Shown here one piece after another: positions 56,862 through 64,000 of a stretch of DNA of 64,000 nucleotides. This DNA is from Ornithodoros turicata (Eukaryota > Arthropoda > Arachnida > Ixodida > Argasidae): contig NC_088206.1 of the NCBI RefSeq assembly GCF_037126465.1, positions 10,329,187-10,393,186 on the forward strand. The letters run 5' to 3'. Position numbers and translations under genes: made by a program. The notes under the pieces are model-generated. The model ran no database searches, had not been told where the DNA came from, and saw only the letters and a list, made by a program, of their open reading frames with translations. Within the stretch, counting starts at the first letter, position 1, and each line of letters begins with the position of its first letter.

Positions 56862-56917
56862 AAAATGGGGAGCAATTGCAATCTAAGGGACGAAAAGTTG
56901 TAATTGCTCCCCAGTTT
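56862..56917 (+). repeat. inverted repeat/hairpin in fw 3' UTR
   Basis: Arms 56862-56881 and 56898-56917 (20 bp each) pair with two mismatches around a 16-nt loop. The core GGGGAGCAATT / AATTGCTCCCC is perfect. It could be a structured 3' UTR element, a precursor-like hairpin or a MITE remnant. Confidence 0.6.
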
Positions 56918-57837
56918 ATTACTTTTTCCCTTCATGTGTAGACCTGACGAGCGTAAAAGCTATAGACTACAAGGGCGGTCGTGACCCAGCAATTTTAAAT
57001 ATATTTTTCCCCTTCTATCATCCACCATCAAGAGTAACTCGACGAAGGTTGTTTTTGATGTGACACTCTGTGAAGGTCAACCAAAGAAGTTGATAGCCTA
57101 CTATAAGGAAACGAGGTATAACGCCTGACCGCGCGTATACTTGTACATTTCGTGCAACTGAGACCATTCGTTTTCTCGAGCACATTTTGCACGTTGCGTG
57201 CAACTTTATATACACGGTGGTTCAGACCACATCTGTCGAATATGCCCTACCTCCGGTCTTAGAGAACAGTACTTTTTCACATTTATCTCGTCACATTGCG
57301 GAAAATCGTTGTCAAGGGACAGCGTAAACAGTGGTACAGTACGTGAGCTAAAAGCGAGTTTTAGTAGATGGGAAGGTACTCACGGTAACCATTCTCAAAA
57401 CGCAGTAATTCAATCGCCTTCGAATCGGCTGACATCACTTGGCTAATGCGACAAGTTCCGTTATCGTATCCGTTTCGTAGAGCGCTCCCGACCTACTTAA
57501 ACTCCCTGATACTTTGACGCGTTCACTATCACTGTACGCGATCGACACAGCAGGTGCTAAGCCGTGCACGTGTGTCTACGAACGGTTACATAGAGGTAGC
57601 GTTTGAACGATCGCACAGACTTCAACACGTGTAGATTTTGACGATGTTCAAAATAGTCCTTCCACGGGTTCCTGAAGTACGGGCCATTTTATGGGGGTTA
57701 CTAAGCAGAGAAGTAAGAAGAACAATTGCACTTTTGATTCCAACGAATGCACAGCAATTTCGCGAAAATAAAGACTCGTTTTGCATTCTGGTATATGTAC
57801 GTTTCAAGCTGTTTTAGCTTTTGGCATGGTTTGTTGG

Positions 57838-58020
57838 TTGGTTGGTGAGGTTTCCTTGCCGAGCGCTCTGCCTGCCGAGACGGTGTCATGTTGCTTGAGG
57901 GTTGTCGTGCGTCCTGGGACGACTTCGCAGGGAACCCATGCAACATAGCCGGCGGCGGGATTCAAACCCGGGTCACCTCACAGATTCGTGCTTGGAAGGC
58001 AATCATCTTTACCGAGTGTT
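57838..58020 (-). mobile_element. SINE-like insert in fw 3' UTR
   Basis: Minus strand reads a B-box-like GGGTTTGAATCCC, then a body with TCCCAGGACGCACGAC and an A-rich/TTGGTT-type end on the other side. The head differs from the SINEs at 17750 and 31901, so a second tRNA-derived family is likely. Confidence 0.45.
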
Positions 58021-58122
58021 CGCAACCAGGTGAGGAAAAAGGCAAAATGCTAGATGTAAAAAGGACACGTGGTGTATTTAAGAATAGAGAGAGACATTTT
58101 ATCCTATTCATGACGATCCCTT

Positions 58123-58133
58123 AATAAAATAAA
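58123..58133 (+). terminator. overlapping AATAAA polyadenylation signals
   Basis: Two AATAAA hexamers (58123-58128 and 58128-58133) are followed within 40 bases by TG- and T-rich sequence. This is the first canonical pair downstream of the fw stop codon. Confidence 0.45.
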
Positions 58134-58838
58134 GCTGTGCAATCATCAGTGCGCGGTTTATTAAATATCAGAGATAATGAGGGCTTACAATACATTGCTA
58201 ATTAACGTGAACATCACGAAAACGAAAACAGTTATCCTCCCGCAAATGAGCCAATAACTATTTAAGATCCATGCACACGTACAATAAACATAAACACTCC
58301 AAAGTATTGAGGCTCCTGTTGCGTATAGATAAGCCCATAGACCGCCATTTGTCGAAAACATAAAAATAATTGCGCATGCACGCACACATACACGTAAACA
58401 CACGCACAGGAGAATCTTTTCATGTTGATACCCACATTCTTGCGAGTGGCTTACGCGATCATTCCAGCTGGACGACCACGAGAAGTTCATCGCCGAGGTA
58501 AGTAGAAAACGACACGCGAACTCGACAAAGACGTATAAAACGTACATATACGGCTTATCAGGACGTAACTTAAAAGGACACTCGGACTGCTAGATGAATT
58601 TTGGTATGTGTATAGGAAAAGGAGAACTGATGCGTGCGGCGAATAACACTGAGAACATATTGGAGACAGAATCGAGGGATGAGGGACTCATATTGGCAGA
58701 AAATGTGAAAGGTCAAACCGTTGTGCTCCCGTACCTTTTGAGCCGGGCACTTGACAAAAAAACACTTCAATTGTAGCCCGTTTTGAACGTAACTTCACAG
58801 CAAGAAATAGACGGGGGGGGGGGATCGCAGTAGCTTCC
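58134..58838. other. intergenic sequence, no supported gene
   Basis: Nothing recognised. A minus-strand open frame of 120 codons (58185-58547) has no domain I can name. Confidence 0.4.
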
Positions 58839-58839
58839 C

Positions 58840-59049
58840 GTTGTTGGCCGCACACGAGTGGGCATTGTCACAACTATAGCAAAAAAAGAAGAAGGAAAAA
58901 AAGGGACAAGAGAGTTGATACGGACAAAGTGAGGCAAAGGCAGGGTGAACGGCAGTGATTGGACGGAGGTGCACTAGACTAGAACCCCTTTATTCCTTTT
59001 CTCTTTTTTTGCTATAGTTGTGACGATGCCCACTTGAGTACGGCCAACA
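58840..59049. repeat. two facing copies of the GTTGTTGGCC...CTATAGC repeat
   Basis: TTCCCGTTGTTGGCCGCAC ... TGTCACAACTATAGC (58840-58890) is inverted at 59003-59049 (GCTATAGTTGTGACGATGCC ... CGGCCAAC). Together they could form a stem with a 112-bp loop. Confidence 0.65.
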
Positions 59050-59276
59050 CACCGGCCGGTATTTTCGAGATTGCCTGCCTTTTTATCGACTATAGTGGAT
59101 TGTAGCACGTTATTAGATGCCCTAACAGCCTTTTTTTACAGGTGCGAGTGCGCCTTTCAGGCTCATGCTGAGCTGCATTTTGCTTTTCGTTTCTGCGTGT
59201 TGGCGCCTTTTGTTCCTTTTTTGCTTTTGGTTTCCTTGAGTACCGTGGCTCGTTAGAAGGGGTTTATGCATTGGAG
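59050..59276. other. intergenic sequence
   Basis: No feature recognised between the repeat pair and the target of the LTR element. Confidence 0.35.
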
Positions 59277-59300
59277 ATGCCTCGGTATTCCACCGTTAAG

Positions 59301-59446
59301 TGTAACAGGGTGGCAGTACACTGTTTAATGAGCTATGTACAAACGTGGGTCCCAGGCAGCTCCCGGTTTCCGAATGAAACAGAATTCCCGTGTCGCGAGC
59401 CTTTTTGGAGTTTCCTTCTTCAGCTTCATCCGCTGACGCCACCACA
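59301..59446 (-). repeat. 3' LTR
   Basis: 146 bp, TGTAACAGGGTGGCAG ... TGACGCCACCACA on +, TG...CA ends. Matches the 63352-63499 copy with roughly a dozen differences and two small indels. Confidence 0.9.
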
Positions 59447-59787
59447 TTCCTCCCCTTCAAGCAGAGCCGTACCGGCCTGGAGGACGATGCTCCCGTGCAG
59501 GATAGCGACGCTGAGATGGCGGTGCAACAGACGAGCTCTGCTCATGGAATGATGACGTATTTGACGTCTTTATTCTTGCTGGCTCAAATACGTGCATCCA
59601 GTCAGTATCAGACAGGGGCAGATCCAAAGACATGCCTCTACCCCCCATTCCGGCAGATTTTCCTGCCGCACGCTCCGTTTTCCGCACACGCCGCACGGTG
59701 GCGTTCCTCTACAGCTTGCTAAACTTCGCAACATGTAGATCATGGATAAAGTTCTGGTGTGAAATGAAAGCGCAGCAGCTCGCCGTC

Positions 59788-60731
59788 TTACATGGCGACC
59801 CCCCCCCCCCCGTCTCTCTTCTTCTCTCTTTTTTTTAGTGCCCCCCCCCCCCCCCGAGGATCTTCCCTGGAACCGCCCCTGGTATCGGAATGTCGTTGCT
59901 TGAAATCGTCGGCATGGATCCTAAATAACACTTCCGAGGCAACGGACGATAGTTCCTCTGAGCCAGTGATTCTTGCGAGTCCTGTCTTTAAACCACACCT
60001 CTTCTCCAAGAGTGAAACATCGGTCTTTGTGGTGCAATCGTAGCTGCGTTTCTGGCGATCCCACCCTTGCGATGAAGCGTTTGGGTGCTTCGGACGCAGT
60101 AAATCAAGCTCTGTACGGTAGCGGCGCTCGTTCAGTAACTCACACGGTGGCTGTCCCGTCGTGGTGTGAAGCGTGACCCTGTACTTGAGCAGAAAATGGT
60201 TAAGATGTTGTCCTGAGTCTCTGCCTCTCTTTTGATGGCGAAGACAACTCTTGAGCGTCCTTACATAGTCTTGAACCTGTCCGTGAGATTTCGGATGGTA
60301 TGGAGGCGTCAAGATGTGTCTGACGCCCACAAGATCCAAGAATTCCTTGAAGACTGCGCTGGTGAATTGCGGACCGTTGTCCGTTACGATTTGTGTAGGT
60401 AACCCCTTGAGCTGCATCAATTACAACAAAGTGGTGTTTTCCTTCGAACTCTGCAAAATCTGCATGTAAACGATACCACGGTTCTTTCGGAAGTTCCCAC
60501 GGATGAAGTGGAACTGGAACACATCCCCCACATGATGCAGCAGTTTTCTGTCGTCATCTCTGTTTTCCTTATGAAGTACGGTTGTAAAGTAAGGTCACGC
60601 TCAGTAACAGGCCAACCTTCCATGATGCAGCGATACCCCTTGGCCAGGACAGGATCGGCAGTGGTAGATTTGGCGATTTCAGAAGCTTTCAACGGGACCT
60701 TCTGTACGGCAACAGAGAGGACCTCAGACAC
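59788..60731 (-). pseudogene. integrase remnant with deletions and catalytic Glu to Gln change
   Basis: 60731 to about 60417 holds the RT-integrase connector (STTADPVLAKGYRCIMEGWP), then the zinc-finger region is mostly missing. In a shifted frame RLHADFAEFEGKHHFVV gives the first catalytic Asp. Only about 17 codons later, instead of about 60, comes GLPTQIVTDNGPQFTSAVF with the second Asp. The third motif reads HPKSHGQVQDYV, with Q where the catalytic Glu of the HPxSNGxxER motif is expected. The C-terminal part runs into C- and G-run sequence at 59803-59855. Clearly inactive. Confidence 0.85.
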
Positions 60732-60830
60732 GTGTGCTGTTCCTGTGAAAGGGGAATCACCCGCAATTGCTGCATCAAAACTGGGATCCGGACCTGCTGG
60801 CAGTCTCGACAGTCCGTCCGCATTGCGGAA

Positions 60831-62135
60831 CTAAGCCGTGGGCTTGTACTGTATATCGTAAGTATGGCCGAAAAGTGCCAATGCCCAACGCTGCATTCGG
60901 TTCGCTGCTGTCACTGGGATGCCCCTTTCTGTACCAAAAATAGCAGTGAGTGGCTTATGGTCTGTATACAGGACAAATCTCCTGCCCCACAGGTACTGAT
61001 GATGAAACTTCTTTACTCCTAATATGATGGCGAGAGCTTCCTTCTCAGTCTGAGCATAGTTTCGCCGAGCAGGGGTCAAGGTCTTCGAAGCGTGAGCGTA
61101 GGCCTTGTCCTTCTCATTAATTCTATGGTAGATCATCGCTCCAACCCCTATCGATGACGCATCCGCCGCCAAGTGGAGTGTTTGACTTGGGTCGAAATGT
61201 GCAAAGGAATCGATGGAAGTTAGCTGTCGCTTGATTTCTTCAAATGCTTGGGTGCACGATGCTGACCATTCACAACTGACGTCATTTCGCAGAAGTCTAT
61301 TCAACGGCGCTGTCAGATCTGAGAGTGCCTTGACGTACCGTCCATAGTATTGAACAAGGCCTAGGAAGGCTCGGAGCTCGCCAACCTTGTTCGGTTTCGG
61401 CATGTTCAAAAGGGCCGATACCTTCTGGGGAGGTCGAAATCCCTGTGCCGATACTACCTGTCCGAGATACTCCACCTCAGGTTGCAAGAATTCGCACTTT
61501 TGCTTCTTGAGGCGAAATCCATATTCACGAGGTCTCTGAAGAACTTGCCGCAAGTTTGACAGGTGTTCTGCGTCTGTTCTTCCAGTAATTATGATATCGT
61601 CCAAATAGCGCGCCACTCCCTCCATTCCAGCTGTAACCTGTTCTATCGTTCTCTGGAAGATGGCGGGAGCTGACGATATACCAAACGGCATCCTGTCAAA
61701 TTTGAACAGACCTTTGTGTGTGTTCACCACCAGAACTTTCTTGGCCTCTTCATCTAACTGTAGCTGAAAATATCCTTCAGATAGGTCAAGCTCTGAAAAT
61801 TTCTTCCCAGCATTGAGTTTCGCAAACAACTCCTCCGGACGAGGCAACGGGTACTGGGCAACATCCAGCTGTGGGTTAACGGTTACGCTGAAGTCGCCGC
61901 AAACGCGTACCGCCCCGTTCGGTTTTGGAACCAATACAATTGGCGTAGCCCATTGTGAAACTTCAACTGGTGTCAGGACTCCACTGTTAACTTGTCTCTC
62001 CAAATCCTTATCTACGGCATCTCGAAGCGCAAACGGAATAGGTCTTGCCTTGCAAAATTTCGGTTTAGCTTCGGACCTGTACTTTGCTGCTTTGGACCTG
62101 CTTCTTGTAGATGAACCTTGATTTTTGAACAGCAA
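60831..62135 (-). CDS. reverse transcriptase and RNase H of the LTR element
   Basis: A 434-codon open frame, the best preserved part of the element. RT motifs in order: TPIVLVPKPNG, FSELDLSEGYFQLQL (catalytic Asp), FDRMPFGISSAPAIFQ, YLDDIII (catalytic Asp pair), FLGLVQYYGRYV. RNase H motifs: LAADASSIGVGA, QTEKEALAI, YTDHKPL, so its acidic residues are kept. The frame is fragmentary at both ends: upstream it should continue from the protease, downstream it stops before the integrase. No host function is implied. Confidence 0.9.
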   Translation of the reverse strand: MLFKNQGSSTRSRSKAAKYRSEAKPKFCKARPIPFALRDAVDKDLERQVNSGVLTPVEVSQWATPIVLVPKPNGAVRVCGDFSVTVNPQLDVAQYPLPRPEELFAKLNAGKKFSELDLSEGYFQLQLDEEAKKVLVVNTHKGLFKFDRMPFGISSAPAIFQRTIEQVTAGMEGVARYLDDIIITGRTDAEHLSNLRQVLQRPREYGFRLKKQKCEFLQPEVEYLGQVVSAQGFRPPQKVSALLNMPKPNKVGELRAFLGLVQYYGRYVKALSDLTAPLNRLLRNDVSCEWSASCTQAFEEIKRQLTSIDSFAHFDPSQTLHLAADASSIGVGAMIYHRINEKDKAYAHASKTLTPARRNYAQTEKEALAIILGVKKFHHQYLWGRRFVLYTDHKPLTAIFGTERGIPVTAANRMQRWALALFGHTYDIQYKPTA

Positions 62136-62608
62136 CCCAGTCCTTCTTGAAAAAGATCTCCGTACTTATGCAGGACGTTGGCCAAATCAATGTGGCGTTC
62201 TTCAACTTTTCCAACAAACATGGCGTTGAGGTCTGGTTTCAGCTTGCTGATCCACTGCCTGCCTAGGCCGATACCCTCGAAATCAGTGAAAAGCGCTTGG
62301 AGCCCGTGGTTTTCGCCAGCTGCAGTTACGTTCACCAAGCGTTGACCCTTGAGAGGTATGCTGTGATCGGTGAGTACCTTCAGCTCTTGAATTCTTGGAC
62401 CTAACTTTGGCTTCCCAAGCTGGCTCCAAGCATCTTTTCCCAAGATTGTGTAGTAGGATCCCGTGTCTCCTTGCAGTGTAATCGGCGTTCCATTAATAAT
62501 GCAAGTCATCAACTCTTCCTCTTCCCCAACAGGGAAGACGTTCGTGATTGTCTTGACGCGCCGGCGGCCGTGGAATTGACGAGAAGGCGGTTTCTTCCTG
62601 GTACACAT
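62012..62608 (-). pseudogene. retroelement aspartic protease frame
   Basis: A 198-codon frame beginning near the second zinc knuckle. It carries CIINGTPITLQGDTGSYYT; DTGS is the catalytic motif of retropepsins, and ILGKDAWSQLG follows. The frame ends within what should be the start of the RT domain, and the RT continues in another frame, so a frameshift separates them near 62100. Confidence 0.8.
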
Positions 62609-62725
62609 GCGTTCGATATGCCCCAGTTCGTTACAAGACCTGCAACGTTCCTTTATGAAGCAGCATGACGACTCTCAGTGATTTCTGTTGCCGCACCGAA
62701 AACACTTTTCGTGCTGTCGAATGTT
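62590..62725 (-). pseudogene. nucleocapsid zinc knuckles, first one with in-frame stop
   Basis: Two CX2CX4HX4C knuckles are visible on the minus strand. The first has CFRCGNRNH, then a TGA inside the X4 spacer before the last cysteine. The second, CRSCNELGHIERMC, is intact and leads into the protease frame. Confidence 0.75.
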
Positions 62726-62829
62726 CCCAGTTCGCACTTTTGGGGGCAGCTGAGGTGCTTAAGAGGTTTCTGTCCAACTGACGACACTCCTGTTGCGCCC
62801 GCAGAAAACTCTCAGACATCCGCAACGCC

Positions 62830-63345
62830 TTGCTTATTTCCAGGTCGACTTCTTGCGCCAGACGAGCTCGGATACGTTGGTCGCGGACTCCGACGATGAA
62901 AGCGGTGACTAAGGAACATGCCCTAGGATCAGTTTCCCTCTCGTACTCACAAAAGGCGATGATGGACCTAAGCCTTGCAAGGAACGACGTTGGAGTTCCT
63001 CCTGGCGCGCAGAGAAGAGCATCGCACGTTCAAATTCCTTGAAGCGTTTCGGGGGAAAATGGTCGTCCAGTTTCTTCAGCAGGTCATTGAAAGGAATCTC
63101 TGTTATCCTCTCCGGCTGGATCAAGGAATGCAGAACCCTGAATGTCTCTGCTCCCGATCGACGTCTGAAGGGAAACATCGAGGCATGCTTGGAGGCGGAT
63201 CTGGTATAAGCTCCAATCCTCCTTCTCAGGATCGAAGTTCCAGCGGGTGTCTGTACAGTCTCGGCTGTAGCAGAGGTTCCCGACGCCGCAGGTGGTGCCA
63301 TTTTTGCTGCAGATGCCTCCAGAAGGTGACTGATTGTTCATTCGT
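62830..63345 (-). pseudogene. gag capsid region, frameshifted
   Basis: One minus frame (63341 to about 63180) shows FDPEKEDWSLYQIRLQ, typical of Ty3-like capsid. A second frame (about 63150-62960) continues with VLHSLIQPERITEIPF, LLKKLDDHFPPKR and RAMLFSARQEE. The switch of frame near 63150-63180 breaks the gene. No joined product is given. Confidence 0.8.
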
Positions 63346-63351
63346 CGTCAA

Positions 63352-63499
63352 CGTAACAGGGCGGCAGTACACATGTTTAATGAGCATGTACAAGCGTGGG
63401 TCTCAGGCAGCTCCCGGTTTCTGAATGAAACAGAATTCCCGTGTCGCGTCTCTCGTCTCGGAGTTTTCTTCTTCAGCTTCATCCGCTGACGCTACCACA
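63352..63499 (-). repeat. 5' LTR
   Basis: 148 bp, CGTAACAGGGCGGCAG ... TGACGCTACCACA on +. The terminal T of TGTAACA has become C. The primer-binding site should follow at 63351 and below on the minus strand; I could not assign the tRNA. Confidence 0.88.
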
Positions 63500-63763
63500 T
63501 TAAGAATCGACCGTTTGAAATCCCAGAAGTTCAAAATCTCAGATTTCTAAATTAAAGATTTAATGTGAAGAATGGCGGGATGATAGTGTTGAATAATACA
63601 TATTACTGACAAGCCTCGCAGTAATGCGTGATTTTGAAATCGGTAGAAGTCATTAGCCATTCTAGTCAGAAGTAGTAGTCATTGTCATGTATAAAAATCA
63701 GGTTTTTGGCGACCGTTAGGCTTAGCGTGGTGGTCCCATCAGAGCAGCAAAAATTACTAGATT

Positions 63764-63808
63764 TTGGTTAGGTTAGGTTAGTTTTCAGAGGTTAGGTTAG
63801 TTTAGGTG
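63764..63808. repeat. short interstitial TTAGG-type repeat
   Basis: GGTTAGGTTAGGTTAG followed by GGTTAGGTTAGTTTAGG, the arthropod telomere motif in a short degenerate run. It lies inside the older inverted-repeat element and is not a telomere. Confidence 0.6.
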
Positions 63809-64000
63809 TTTTTTGACAGTTCACCATGCCGTTGGGGGGGCTGCCCACAGTTGGCCACGCAAGCAACGCTATACGCTAGCGCCGTTTGGGATTTTGAGCA
63901 TATGGGATTCTAAACGGTGGATTCTTAGCGGTGGTAATTCGGGATACCCCCATGCACGTTTCAAGGCCTTTCTTGGCCTTTCAAACTCTTCAAGGGCCGA

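Larger units (their letters stand above)
56331..58140 (+). other. fw: probable 3' UTR of fw
   Basis: About 1.8 kb follows the stop with no further coding exon. It contains an inverted repeat (56862-56917), a short minus-strand SINE-like insert (57838-58020) and ends near two overlapping AATAAA signals. The extent is inferred from the first convincing polyadenylation signals; an earlier non-canonical site is possible. Confidence 0.5.
59301..63499 (-). mobile_element. Ty3/gypsy LTR retrotransposon, complete outline but decayed
   Basis: Two LTRs (59301-59446, 63352-63499) bound 4.2 kb, with a 5-bp duplication TTAAG at 59296-59300 and 63500-63504. Reading minus: 5' LTR, gag with zinc knuckles, protease, reverse transcriptase, RNase H, then a shortened integrase, a GAAGGGGAGGAA polypurine tract just before the 3' LTR. 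The RT-RNase H-integrase order is Ty3/gypsy. LTRs differ at about a dozen places, so the copy is not young. Frameshifts in gag and between protease and RT, a stop in a zinc knuckle and deletions in integrase make it non-autonomous. It lies downstream of fw on the opposite strand. Confidence 0.92.
59277..63945. repeat. older inverted-repeat element split by the LTR retrotransposon
   Basis: The left flank CTCGGTATTCCACCGTTAAG (59281-59300) plus the right flank AATCGACCGTTTGAAATCCC (63505-63524) line up with the inverse of 63890-63945. That segment reads, in reverse, TTACCACCGCTAAGAATCC and ACCGTTTAGAATCCC. So the LTR element sits inside the left terminal repeat of an element whose right end is near 63945. 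Confidence 0.7.

Noticed and set aside
63764..63808. Telomere end
   Set aside because: Only a few TTAGG units, degenerate, and flanked by unique sequence on both sides.

Overview
The window is eukaryotic DNA dominated by one large, intron-rich gene on the + strand. Intron sizes (74 bp to about 8 kb), the dense mix of non-LTR retrotransposon tails, tRNA-derived SINEs, mariner-type MITEs and a Ty3/gypsy LTR element, a short TTAGG-type interstitial repeat, and the domain order of the protein all point to an arthropod. A chelicerate such as a tick is the best guess (inference; no species-diagnostic gene is present).

The gene is a selectin-like cell-surface receptor. It has the end of a fucolectin (FTP) domain, then a C-type lectin domain split over two exons, ten CCP/Sushi modules (one exon each), two 48-bp stalk mini-exons, a transmembrane exon and a final exon for the cytoplasmic tail. 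This is the architecture of Drosophila furrowed (fw). I place 17 coding exons between 1192 and 56330. Every junction is AG/GT. All exons up to the transmembrane exon meet in phase 1, the last junction is phase 2, and the joined reading frame closes exactly on the TGA at 56328-56330. The 5' end of the gene (signal peptide, start of the FTP domain, promoter) lies outside the window. A 3' UTR of about 1.8 kb with tandem AATAAA signals near 58123 is likely.

The introns hold mobile DNA: minus-strand LINE 3' ends (3368-4105, 7497-7800, 33420-33735, 46778-47643), a plus-strand LINE end (21579-21720), SINEs (17750-18040, 31901-32200 and truncated relatives), TA-flanked MITEs (20616-21513, 42404-42717, 49894-50727), a TTA-flanked element (5495-6310), several foldback elements, and a symmetric 1.33-kb foldback with nine copies of a palindromic core (51177-52508). 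A frameshifted CCP-like exon relic sits at about 35335-35490, between CCP7 and CCP8.

Downstream of the gene, a complete but decayed 4.2-kb Ty3/gypsy LTR retrotransposon lies on the minus strand (59301-63499, target duplication TTAAG). It has inserted into the terminal repeat of an older element that ends near 63945. No other host gene is supported.
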